Shown: positions 1-21,200 of the stretch, in pieces
Numbering within the stretch: the stretch's first letter is position 1
Layout of the letters: each line of letters opens with the position of its first letter
DNA from: Watersipora subatra
Taxonomy: Eukaryota > Bryozoa > Gymnolaemata > Cheilostomatida > Watersiporidae
Direction of reading: 5' to 3'
Length of the DNA: 64,000 nucleotides
Assembly: GCF_963576615.1 (NCBI RefSeq)
Contig: NC_088708.1
Location: 54,671,196-54,735,195 of the forward strand
Program-made: the position numbers and the translations under genes
Notes under the pieces: generated by a model
What the model saw: the letters and a program-made list of their open reading frames with translations, nothing else
Told to the model about the DNA's origin: nothing
Databases searched by the model: none

Positions 1-175
1 TATATTGGCCTATATTTAGCAATAAAATTTTATACAACTACATTAATCAAAACTTGAACAAAAGCAAGAATTTTGATACTCAAATTCGCTCCTGTTTGCT
101 ATTCCCATCAAGGGTTGGCTAGAAGCAACGCAGAAAAATTACATTACATAATTATTTTGTTTATTGAAACTTTAA

Positions 176-9898
<9,723 letters not shown>

Positions 9899-10324
9899 TT
9901 TTCCATATGCGATAAAATACTCTTTTTTAAAAATTATATCAAGTATACATGAGTGCTATTTAGAGTTCATTTTTGTGCTACCTTTCTAGTCAGTTCAGTT
10001 AATTTTAAATTCTGTTGACAACACAATTGAAGAAGCCATGGCTAGAATAAGCTAGAGCAACTTCTTGCTCGCACCTTACTGACCTTGATATAGACTTGTT
10101 CCATAACTTTAATGCATGCATTTATTGCAGGTGAAAATCTCTTACGGTAATGTTTAAAAAACTTAGTCCATATCACTAATGACCAAGATTTCTTTAATTT
10201 TTATACTGGAAATTCTGCGTGTTTTTTGGGGAAATTCTTTTAACACTTTGAAGCCTGGACCTGAGATTATTGGAGGAATTATCTTTCCACCTGATTCTAT
10301 GCCTGAGTAAACTCAGCTTAATAG

Positions 10325-10630
10325 TTTTGATTATTTTATTTACACTTCTGGTTTACATAGAATTATGAAATTTGGGTGCTTTTTGTGTCATAAGTTTTCA
10401 GTGTAATTCTGAAGTTTCAAGTCAATTGGACAATTTCTATTGGACAATTGAACAATTTCTATTGGACAATTGGACAATTTCTATTGGACAATTGAACAAT
10501 TTTTATTGGACAATTGGACAATTTCTATTGGACAATTAGTTCTTGAGATATTGCCAAAATATCGAGAGCACTTCTTATCGACTGTAAAGTGAAAAATGGC
10601 TGCTTACAGAGCAGTAGTTTCTAATGACAC
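10325..10630 (+). repeat. Interspersed repeat, copy 1 (with 22-bp expansion)
   Basis: Shares blocks such as CTTCTGGTTTACATAG, AATTCTGAAGTTTC, GAGATATTGCCAAAATA and GAAAAATGGCTGC with two adjacent copies at 42,235-42,610. Only this copy has its middle expanded into about five 22-bp units built on CAATTTCTATTGGACAATTG (about 10,429-10,540). Family unknown; likely old and non-coding. Confidence 0.7.
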
Positions 10631-11739
10631 AATAATTGAAGTTTTTGATAATAAATGATAAAAAATAGATAAAACTAGAAAGTTTATTTTTTAAGTACTT
10701 TATAATAAAACTATTTGTTTCTATTCATAAAAAATATACGCACTCTATCAGGCTTGGCATACAACAACCATTATGTAATGTATCTTCAGTTACCTTTAAA
10801 GAATCACATTTTTCAATAGGTGTGAAAAAGATTTACTGTATTTGGTTTCAGTTTTCTCATTGAGCTCTACCAGCTTGAAGGATAAAAAATATATTCAGTT
10901 CAAAAACAATTGTGCTAATCTAAGTACTTTCACAGTAGATGAAAAGTTATTAATACGATCTAGGATGAGGGAGCTTGCTTGTGTGTACAGACCTGGCGGC
11001 AAAGTGTTAAACATGGAACTTACACAAACAAAGTTTAGCAAATATTCTATTAAAAAATTAGACAAAATTTGGTGAAATTTCATTAAATGTCCGAAAGTTG
11101 TACTTAGAATTCAGCCGTAGAACCATATCTTGGTCACTTTTGATATAGGCAGAGTTTCTTCTTTCTTGGTTGCTGCATCAATTATTTGTTGCATGATGCT
11201 TTGTGTTTCTGGTTTTCAACCTCATTGAAACCGGATCTTGAACTGAATTGCAAGCTGCACCAAATCGATTATTCACCTACATAATCCCCACAGTCAAACT
11301 TTGGGCTTAGTCTCAAAACACAAGGCTTATTTAAATAAGAAGTAGCGTGTCTACATGTACTTGTGTTATGGCAGGCGTGATTAGCAACATTGGGCACCTG
11401 TCACGTCATGTCACTAATGCTGAAATGTGTCACATCAGTTTAAATTAGAGGCTTGTGACACTGTATACACTGTTAGTAGCACACATATGACAGTTCATAT
11501 AATGACCCAGCGTGCCATGTCTGTGAGTAGTTAGTATCCACCTTAAGTGTCGTTTTTGAAGATCCCAATATCCGATCTGAGTGGCGAGGGCTTGCTGCTT
11601 TGCCAAAAGGATGGAGAAGATTGCAGTTAAATCATCATGATTTTGGTTTGATTCAAGTTTTGGATATGATATGTTTACATGATTATGTCAAAATAAAAAT
11701 AATCTAATGACTAAGAGAAGATTTGCCACTGCTTAAATT

Positions 11740-11826
11740 GTAGTGCCGTTATGGTATGCGTTGTGATTTAGCAGATTTGTCTTTCTTGATTTCTACCTGG
11801 CTTGCATACCTAGACGGCACTACATA
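11740..11826. repeat. Hairpin / small foldback
   Basis: TGTAGTGCCGTTATGGTATGC at the left is answered by GCATACCTAGACGGCACTACA at the right, an imperfect stem of about 20 bp around a loop of about 45 nt. Possibly a tiny MITE remnant. Confidence 0.55.
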
Positions 11827-12111
11827 CTTTAGTAGCGTGGCTAAAACAATACAATTGGTTTTTTAGTGAATTCACTTGCTTTTAAATTTTTATTTTATGT
11901 ACAGAGTTTACTTTAGTTACTTTCTGCATTACTTAACAAAATAATTTTATGATATTACTTACGCGTACAACAAAGGCCTACCAAAATACTCTTAAGCAAA
12001 TCGTTTAAACAATTTTATAACAAAAAGTGACTAAAATAAACAGGTTGTTAGCTCATATTATTTGTTACATTTTAGATCAAACAGAAACCAAACAAAAACA
12101 TTGTTTTTTGT

Positions 12112-12315
12112 TTGGTGTCAGAAACCAAGCTGAAAACTTTACATAAACGGTTGTTTATTGTAAAACAAAAACCGAACAAAATAGACAGAAACCAAACAGA
12201 AGCCAAGGTTTCTGCTTGGTTTCAGAAACCAGATGGAAGCCAAGGTTTTTGTTTGGTTTCTGTTTGGTGTCAGAAACCAAACAGAAACCTTCACATAAAT
12301 GGTTGTTTATTGCTA
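12112..12315. repeat. Locally duplicated segment
   Basis: GTGTCAGAAACCAAGCTGAAA followed by CATAAACGGTTGTTTATTG (12,115-12,160) recurs as a diverged copy at 12,268-12,312. Between them lie several short AACCAAACAGAAACC motifs on both strands. Origin unknown. Confidence 0.5.
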
Positions 12316-14725
12316 ATAGTATGTTTCGAATTTCAACGCCTATCATTTGCCATATTTACCATATTTTCCTACTTTAATCAGATCTTTCTTTTATTAGCTC
12401 TAAGAACAACCTTTACCACTTTGTGTGCAATTAAGTTGGCAGCAAAAGTTCTGTTCAATTTCAAAAGGTCTTTTGTTGCCAACTTTTAAAGTTTGAGTAA
12501 ATAATCTGACAGTTGAAAGATTCTTCCAAGCCTTTAGCTCCTGTGCTAAACTATAATCTATACATTGTTGACTGTTCAAATATACATGTAAGCGCTGTCA
12601 AGGTGCATTAAAACCTTATATCAATAGTTTCTTTAGCCAACTCTCTGTTTGCTGTTGAATATCGGGTGGTTCATTAACCGCCCTTGTGGTTCATTAAAGT
12701 TATTAACATTCAAGTCACTGGTAAATAAAGTAAACTGAGAATCTCTTAACAGGTTGTTTTTTGGATTATGGCTTTTAGTGGCAGCTGTATCTTAACTCTG
12801 TATATGAAACAAACAATTTAAACATCTTGTGCTGCTGGTATGAGTCATGATTTTCACTATCTAAATTATGTCATCAGCAGTAGAAAGCTATGTGCATACG
12901 ATTGCAACCTCAGTTGTAATTGAGTGGCGGAGCTACAAAGAATCTCCTGATTTTACAGCTTAAGATTCGAAGAAGAAAAGTTAAATTTTGTCTTTTAAAA
13001 GATGATGGAGGTCTGCTTTAAACGTACAATTAACTTTCCAATAACTAGCAACAATTTTTCAAAGTCATTAAAACGTTGCAATTTTCAGTAAATTTTATTT
13101 TATAAAATTATTGATCTAGGCCTATATGACACGTTTGAATGCATTAATTAAAGATATTCCCTTTACCTTAATACCTTGTTTCAATATGTTTTATTTGCTC
13201 AATGAATTAAAATTGACAGCTGGTAAACACAAGATTACACTCATACTAGTATCGACTACAGTAATAATCAAATATAATCTAATTAAGTGATATACCAGAA
13301 GTGACTTTGAACCCTGATGATAGCTGCAATCCTAGCCAACTGTGTATAAGCCATTTCAAATTCATTAGATATTACCTCTCCTGACACGCTGTTGTTACAA
13401 CAAACCGTTGCCAAACATGAAATATTACCCTTCAATCTACCAAGAACTCAAACAAGTTAGAGAGACGCTGACTGTTTATTGTAATTATCTTGCATCAATA
13501 GATTCATCAATAGCTCTGATTGTTGACTCTTACAATTGTATGCTGCTCCATTTCAATAGACACTTATAGAGGCATTCTATTACAACTATAGTCCAGTTTT
13601 AAGTGCTAGAAAACAAATTCGAAACCACTTGAGATGGAGCTGTGACACTTAGTCCGAGGCGCTCGTTGTTAAGCCCTTCAAGGTCACAACAAAAAATGAC
13701 AACTACTTTAGGGTGCTTGCAATGATACCCGAGCTGTACAATGATGTATGTTAAAATATGGTATATGACTTGTAGGTGGGACACAAATAAGCATATCGCC
13801 GCAACGGTGGCGATGCACAGAGAAGACACAATGAAAATGGACAGTGCAGTATTACATGACGATTAACACGCTTTTGTCATCGACGGTCTACTCTGGCCTT
13901 CACCTTACCAAAATAAAGCCTGAGTTATATGAAGGAGTATGGCCTTTAAAGATATACCATTTGCTGTTTATTCGAATCCCTTGTCATCCGTATATTCTTC
14001 ATCTTGTTCATTGTATTGCTATTGCATGCAAGTATTTGTTATTTTGAAAAGATTATTGCAAAATAATAAATATAGTTTTGTCAATGTGAAATCAATGGGA
14101 AGAATTTAAGAAAGCACTAGCGAGTTATCAAATCATACTATTATAATTAAACTAATCAAGACACCAAGCTTAAACATTGCAATGTCTAGTAGTCAATAGT
14201 AGAATGATTGGTATTATTTTCAGAGACGAAATTAAAGATTTTCCGGTTCTCATTGTTAGTTTTAATTTTCTATTTGCATTAAAACTGGCAGAAACTAGGA
14301 CGCATACGCATTTCAAAAGAAGATAATTAACTCGAAGCTTCAACTGTGTCACCACAATACATACTAAAGATGCATTCAGTCAACAAACGCCAATATTTTA
14401 ATGTAAAGTGCGCTGTGTCAAAATAAAGTGTCAGTTGTTGACTGTCCATTGATTTTCTCCCGTCAGACGTATGAATTAGACATAAGACTGAATCATAGCC
14501 AGCTGCGGTGAGAGACAATACCGACCCTTTCATCATGTATAGATTAGGTTGTTACTATAGAGGTAACAGTATTATAAGCACAATAAATAGCCACATCAAG
14601 CAGAATAAATGCAATATTTGATACGCGAGTGAGCGAGTGATCGCAGTGCACAACCTGAGAGGCAGCCCTAGTGCATAGCAACAAGGCATGTTCTCTACAC
14701 ACGCTTAGTTGTCCAGCTACTCACG

Positions 14726-14738
14726 ATGGCGGTAGCAG
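14726..14738 (+). other. Possible first exon of the THEG-family gene
   Basis: ATGGCGGTAGCAG followed by the consensus donor GTAAGC. Its phase (1) does not fit the exon at 15,259 (phase 0), so either it is 5' UTR or a further exon is missing from this model. Confidence 0.25.
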
Positions 14739-15258
14739 GTAAGCAGCTTCATGTGTAAGTAGTATCACTAAAGTCATTGCTGACTATTTATTAGTCTAAC
14801 CTGGGAAGTAACACATGTTTCTAGCTAAAGAGAAAGGGGAATACTGTATTTTGCTAACTGATGATAGGGGCTAGAATAGGACATGGGTGGTTAGTATCAC
14901 ATTTTTGTAACTCTAAGAGAAGTTTGATGGGTAATAGAGACCAAAGCTATACAGCAACAGTTAGTTAACACTAGCGAGCATTGGTTCTATGCTCTCGTAT
15001 CATATAACAGAAGTTAATAAACTCAGTTGAGTTGTTTTTAGGTTTTCAAGCTAAAGAATGTGTAAGTTATGCAACCATTCAGTGAGTTTATAGGCTCTGC
15101 TAAAGATGTTTATAAAATAAACAGCTAAGCTCTAATTGCGCTAGATTAAAAGCACCGACAGCTCATGTACTCATTTACACTTATTCTTGTCTACTGATAT
15201 ACTTTTAAATACATAATTGGCATCACCTCTCCTTATTGATGCCTCACACTTGGCGCAG

Positions 15259-18200
15259 TGTCCTTGGTACAAGCAACGCTATCGTGTTACCTGCGACATG
15301 TCAGAAAAAGTCATGAAAAAACGGGTATCATATTTACCACCTATTCCAGGAGCAGAAGAGAGAAGGATAGACCATTTAGCTAAACACAAACCGATACCAG
15401 CCGGTCATGTCAACGATAGGTAAGCACCATCACATAACTCATTACTGAAGGAAAACAAGCTCAAGGTAGTACTCGTGATTTATTATTAGCTTTCAATTCC
15501 CAAGATGTTAAGGCTTGTTTGATTGCTACTAACAGGGTGCTGGCTTAAAGGTTGACTTGCAACAAAATTCACATTACAGTTATTTGGTATCAAAAGATTC
15601 GCCATGTCTTACTCTGTTGTGTGGTAGGTGCCAAATATGTGGAAATGTGATTGAAAGCTCTTAAAAGCTCAAAAACAAAAAGCCGCCGTAGATTGGAATC
15701 TCTTGATTTTGATGACGCATCCGCGCGGTTTGGTTATTGTCTTGTCACGTGATGTTCTCGCGTGAATTGAAAGGCCAATAAAAAGCTCAATATCAAACTT
15801 ATCGTAGCGATAGTTTATGACAAACACTTCGGGTTTTACCTAATACCCCGTATCAAATATAGATGCTCGCTACTTTACAGTTTCGGCTTGGCCATTCCGT
15901 TCGACAATTCATGTCTTAGTTGCGATCATAAAAAATGTCAAATTCTGAAGAGTTAAGACCCTGGCGTTTCGAGCCTGACGCTCTATCTGAAGAAGAAGAT
16001 CCTCAACAGAATCAAACCTCCCAGCAAGTAAGCACCGCCATTAGCCAGCTCTTATGTGCCAAGCTAGCTAGTAGTAATAGTTTTAGCTTGAGAGTGATAG
16101 AACGAATATTATTATATATGATTTTAATGATGATAATTATCGCTTCAATATTGCGAAAAAATAATTGCAGATTTTTCTCGAATGACAACATTAACAATTT
16201 TAATATTTAAATCTAATGCTGCACTGATATACTGTTGGATAACATCGACCTGATGTATTTGCTATGGTTGCATAGACATATCTGTTCATTTCTTTAGGAG
16301 CTAATACCACCGGCTACAGAGTGGTGTGTCTGCAAGCGTTGTCAAGATATGCCATCTCTTCCTGAATGTTTGTGCTGTCACGATGCTGAGTTTGCGCATC
16401 GTCTCCATGACCGCGGGGAGCATGAATGCCTGTGTACGCATCCTGGTGTGGACGAACTGGTAGCGCCTGCACCCCTTGAGTTGGGGTGGAATAATTACCT
16501 GCGATATCATAGTGAGTTAGATTTCCATTCAATCCAGCCAACAACACCAAAGCTATGCTAATGTGTCAAGCATTATCTACAATTCTTGTGTTACACATTT
16601 AATGCATCGGTTGAACACACATATTCTGAACTCGTGGAACACAAGGAGAACTTATATTTGGCTTGTACACTTACTACATTTGAGAGTGTATTAGTTTTAT
16701 GATTTTATTATATAAAGATCGAGATTATTTTGATGATCAGCAATTATTGTTTTTCAATAATTGTTTTGGTAGATAATCTATTCCCATTTGGAGAGCCATC
16801 GCCAAATGCTCGGAAAAGGTTATGTGCATACCGCAATCTTGTGTTTTGGCTTATGCCGCAAATTCGTCGCGGTGAGCGACGGCCTCTACCTGCCTGCCTG
16901 GTGTCTAAGATTCGGGCTCTTTTCCCACCAACAGATGATGAAGAAGAGTTTGCAGACTACATCTTCAAGGGCTTCTGCTATGGCGATGAAGAGACTCAAC
17001 GACTTTGAGAATTCTAGATCAACTCTATATCGTAGGTGGTACTCATTTTTATTGCAATGTCATTTTATTATTTTACTTATACTCAGGCTAAGCCACATGG
17101 TGACTACACACCATGTGGCTAACAAACTAATTTTTGTTAGTAAACTGCTGTTACATTGCTTCCATATTTAAAATCACATGCTTAACGTGCATAAATCTGC
17201 CATCACTGATTTTATAAAATAAAAACAAATACATAGAGGAACGCATATTGGTTTCACCGCTTACCATCGGTTACTAAGCCCCAGCACTTCGTCAAAGTTT
17301 GCGTTCATGGCTGGGGTTCCCTACCTGGGCGCCCACTCTGAGAACCTCGTCGCCGGGGAATGAGTACCACCTACTATCATTCTGGCTTCGAAGCCTCAAA
17401 GCGGTCTTTAGAGTTGAGCTGGAATTCTCAATTCCTCCGGAGAATGCCGCGTGATGACACCTGGCACTTCGCAATAGTTTCCTCCCGTGTTTCCTGAGGA
17501 CCTGTTGAGTAGAGCGACGGAGGCTGCAAACGCTGATTGTCTGGTTTCGTACCGGCAGAAAGGTGGTTCTCTAACCGAGTCATCAGTTCCCCAATGAATT
17601 CTGTAAGACAATTCTTCTGTAAGCAATTTGAAATAAGTTGATGGTTCATATGTAATTAATTTCTTAATATATTTTTACCATATGTTGGGTTGACTTTCTT
17701 TCTTTTTGCCGTCTGTGTCAGCTTGTTGTCTTTGCTTCGTGCCATTACATATTGCTGATTGCCCAAACGATCAAACTTGAACGAGCGGGTGGCGTTCTCG
17801 TTGTGGTACATCACAGCTAGCCGAAGTCTGTGAAAAACAATTCCAACTGTACATAGGAAAACGTTACCATTGAACAATTTTGTTTATTAAATCTGCACTC
17901 ACCTTGAATTCATTCCATCATAAGAGAACCCAACCATCTTTGGAGCAAAGTGGTTGAGCTGTTTGTGGAATGATTCAAGCTCTGCCGTATTCTGCACGCC
18001 TGCTTTCCTGAGATCACTAATCAGCCGTTTGGATGATAATTCTTGACTGAGCCAAGCGTCAAGTTTGGTTCCTGTAATATTTGTAAATGTCAACAGACCA
18101 AAATCTGTGCTAAAGTTAATTGATCGAATATTAGGTTACATACCAGGTCTAATCCAAAGCTTCTTCAGTGGAGGGTGGTCACACAGACGGTGGTCATCTC

Positions 18201-21200
18201 TCATGTGGGGGAGTAACTGTCGCCATCGTGCCTCACGTTCATCTGGCACATCTGTATGGTTTATTGAGTACCATAAATGATTTATGATGGCCTTGATCCA
18301 GTTGCCAGCTGGCTCTTTATTACCTGGTTCAGCCAGAAGTCGAAAGGCGGCAGTCTTCGCCTGATTGTAGAGCTTTTTTTTTAGTCCTACAACAGTAAAG
18401 ACATTATATCAGTTTGCAGTGCATAATTGCTGCGTTTTTGTTATGATTAACTAGTTTTTATGCTCCATTATTAATCATTACTACCTTTCACGATGTGCCA
18501 TGCATCATAATAATGACAAACATCGGCCCACTCCTCTCGTATGTATTTTCCTACACTCAAGTGCCGGTCCGTCGTAATTGACCTCACGCTCAGGCCGTGC
18601 GAAATTAGATCGGACTGGCACCGCTTGAAGCCCTCCAGCTCCATGGCGTTAGAGCTGGTGGTCTCCGTTGACTGCAAAGTAAAGCAAGTTACGACCAACA
18701 ATAATCACTTTCACATTATCTGGATAAATTTTTTAGCTGGATCAGAACTTCATGTTTATGTATTGATAACTACTAAAACATTTGGGTTTCTGTCAGGCTT
18801 TGAAGTAAAAACTGTCAAAGTTTTACCTTGACAAGATGGCTGCTGACTATTAAACCGCAGCTCTGATCCATAAGAGTGTAGGCCCCGTATAGTGCGCAAT
18901 GCCCTGGACTGTCGCATCTACCGTCACCTGCCAAATCGAGCTCCCAATCAATTGCTGCCATCAATCCCTCATTATGCAGGGTGTACTGCTCAGCAATACA
19001 CTGTAAAATATTGTAAAACTTCATTAAACAAGATTTATTTGTATCATTATCATTAGTCTAAGAATGAAGAATCAATGCACAATTAATGTGCCAAGCTTTC
19101 ACTCACATTTTTCAAGTTTATGGGTAAATATTTATTAACACTCACACCATGTAAGTATTCTCTTTGTTGGTAGAGGCAAACGCTGTGGCTTGGTATCGCG
19201 ATGTTCAGGAGCGTCAGAAAACGGAGGTTCTGCGTAAGGCATCCGCCAGAAAACAGTGATGCAGCTGCCAGCAGGGGGTTGATGACGTGTGCTCTGTTCA
19301 CCCTGGCAGTTGTCTCCCAAGTGTAGGATTGGTGACAGGAGGCACATGAAACCTCGAACTCTACCCATCCGCCTTCTCGCACCATCGTGAATGAGCAAGG
19401 GAGGGCGCAGACGTGACAGTAAAATAGTCGCTGGAGTGCTGTCACACTCACTATTATTTTCTCCTCTTTGAAGAAGGATTCCGGTCTGAAATCACAACAC
19501 AATATTTGACTTGCAATAAGATTTGTACAACATCATTTCCTGTTATTATATCATATTTGCTCGATCCAAAAAAGAATAAATATATAGCCATCCAATCATG
19601 ACACAGATTTTACAAAACCTTATCAGAATCCATGATAATGTGAGTATTACTCACATCAAAATGTGAGTAATAACTCTGGATATTCTTTATATTTTGTCAA
19701 GTTTGGTTAAGTTCAGCTCTATCTTACATGTAATTGGAGAGCGTTTGACGCTGGCCAACATAGCGCTCAAACTCTTCCCAGTCTTCAGTGGTTGGCACAA
19801 ACTCTTCATCATCTAATGCCAATGAATCTTCATCTTCCTGTTCAATTAATATTGAGAAGGTTGCGCATGTAGTACATCAAGTGTTTCTTTTTCAAAGCTG
19901 TAGATTAGTGTTGTTTGACACACCAATATTCCACATTTGCCAAAGGAGGCTTACTTTTGGACCAAAAAACTTTATTTAAAAACCACCTTGTCAGAGTTGA
20001 ATGCTCATAATTTCTTCTTTATTTACAATTTTTAACAGCTCTGCTAAATTTAAAGGCCTTATGGCTTAGAGTATCCTAGCGGCAACTAGTATCCAAGGGA
20101 CATAGCATATGGCGACATCACCGTTTTTGGTAATCGAAGAAATGAAAATTTTACATTTTCGAGGAATTCCTCCACCATCACTTCGTCCTCCCTTTCAGCC
20201 CTCCATGACTCGGTAGATGGCAGACTCATAGAGCACCGTCTTGTACATTCTTTGCTATGATTAAAAGATTAACTCAACAATTAAGTAACACATAGAATCA
20301 TATTGGTGAATGAACTACGAACTACTATAGGATTAAATATATTAAAATTAGACGTAGAAATTAGATGTCAAGCGGACGTTTACCAATCCATCAGAGATCA
20401 CTATAATTCCTTGCACCAATTTCCTAATCAAAAATCAGCCTATAGTATAACAGTTTATATCACCTTTTAAGCTGAGGGTAAGGAAAGTCTGCTTGCACCC
20501 CCTTACTTTGAAAGTGGGGCCGAACGTTTCGATCCGTGTTAGTACCTGAGTAAAAAAAATTTGAAACTCCATTGCCGATACAATAAGGGAGACCTTGTGC
20601 CAATCAAATTATCATCAGTCAAATAGTCCGACAGAACAAACAATAGCTCACCGATAGCCATCAAACGACCGGAAGAATATAAACTGATGAAACAATTGGT
20701 GTGTCATAGCGATAATGAGCTTCATGTATGACGCATCTATAAATTGTCATGTCTAAACCAAAACAAACCAACACCAGAACAAAAACCAACAGCACCAATG
20801 GGATGAACAACTAACTGGGTCTATCACCCATTAAACACACCTTGCGACACTTTGTGGTTAGCCACAATCAGCACCGGCAGAGGCAACTTTCTCCCTGGTG
20901 GAGGAATTGACTGGCATGGTTGGACAGCAGTAGCCGCAGCAGTAGCCGCAGCAGTAGGTCTGCAACTACACAAATAACATACTGGTAAGTGAAGGAGCTC
21001 TGCAAATGTCTTGTGTAATATATTGTAAATGACGAAATTAAATGGTTCGAAAAGATTAAACATGTATGACGAAAAGATCGGATTCACTACAAACTGACAA
21101 CTGAGGAATATCTTAGCAAAAGCTCGTCTCAGGGATATGAATATTTGAATAAGTCAATAGTGAACGTGCATTGTTAATAACATATAAACATAAGTATCAT

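Larger units (their letters stand above)
9899..14725. other. Intergenic region between MORN1 and the THEG-family gene
   Basis: No gene recognised on either strand. It holds a decayed interspersed repeat with an internal 22-bp expansion (10,325-10,630), a hairpin (11,740-11,826), and a duplicated segment near 12.1-12.3 kb. The frame at 10,842-11,075 resembles no family I know. The rest is AT-rich without visible structure. Confidence 0.6.

Noticed and set aside
14170-14536. Minus-strand open frames upstream of the THEG-family gene
   Set aside because: No recognisable composition, splice context or start; probably chance.
15935-17008. A true P2X receptor gene
   Set aside because: No transmembrane segments or ATP-binding ectodomain in 180 residues; only the cytoplasmic-tail-like domain.
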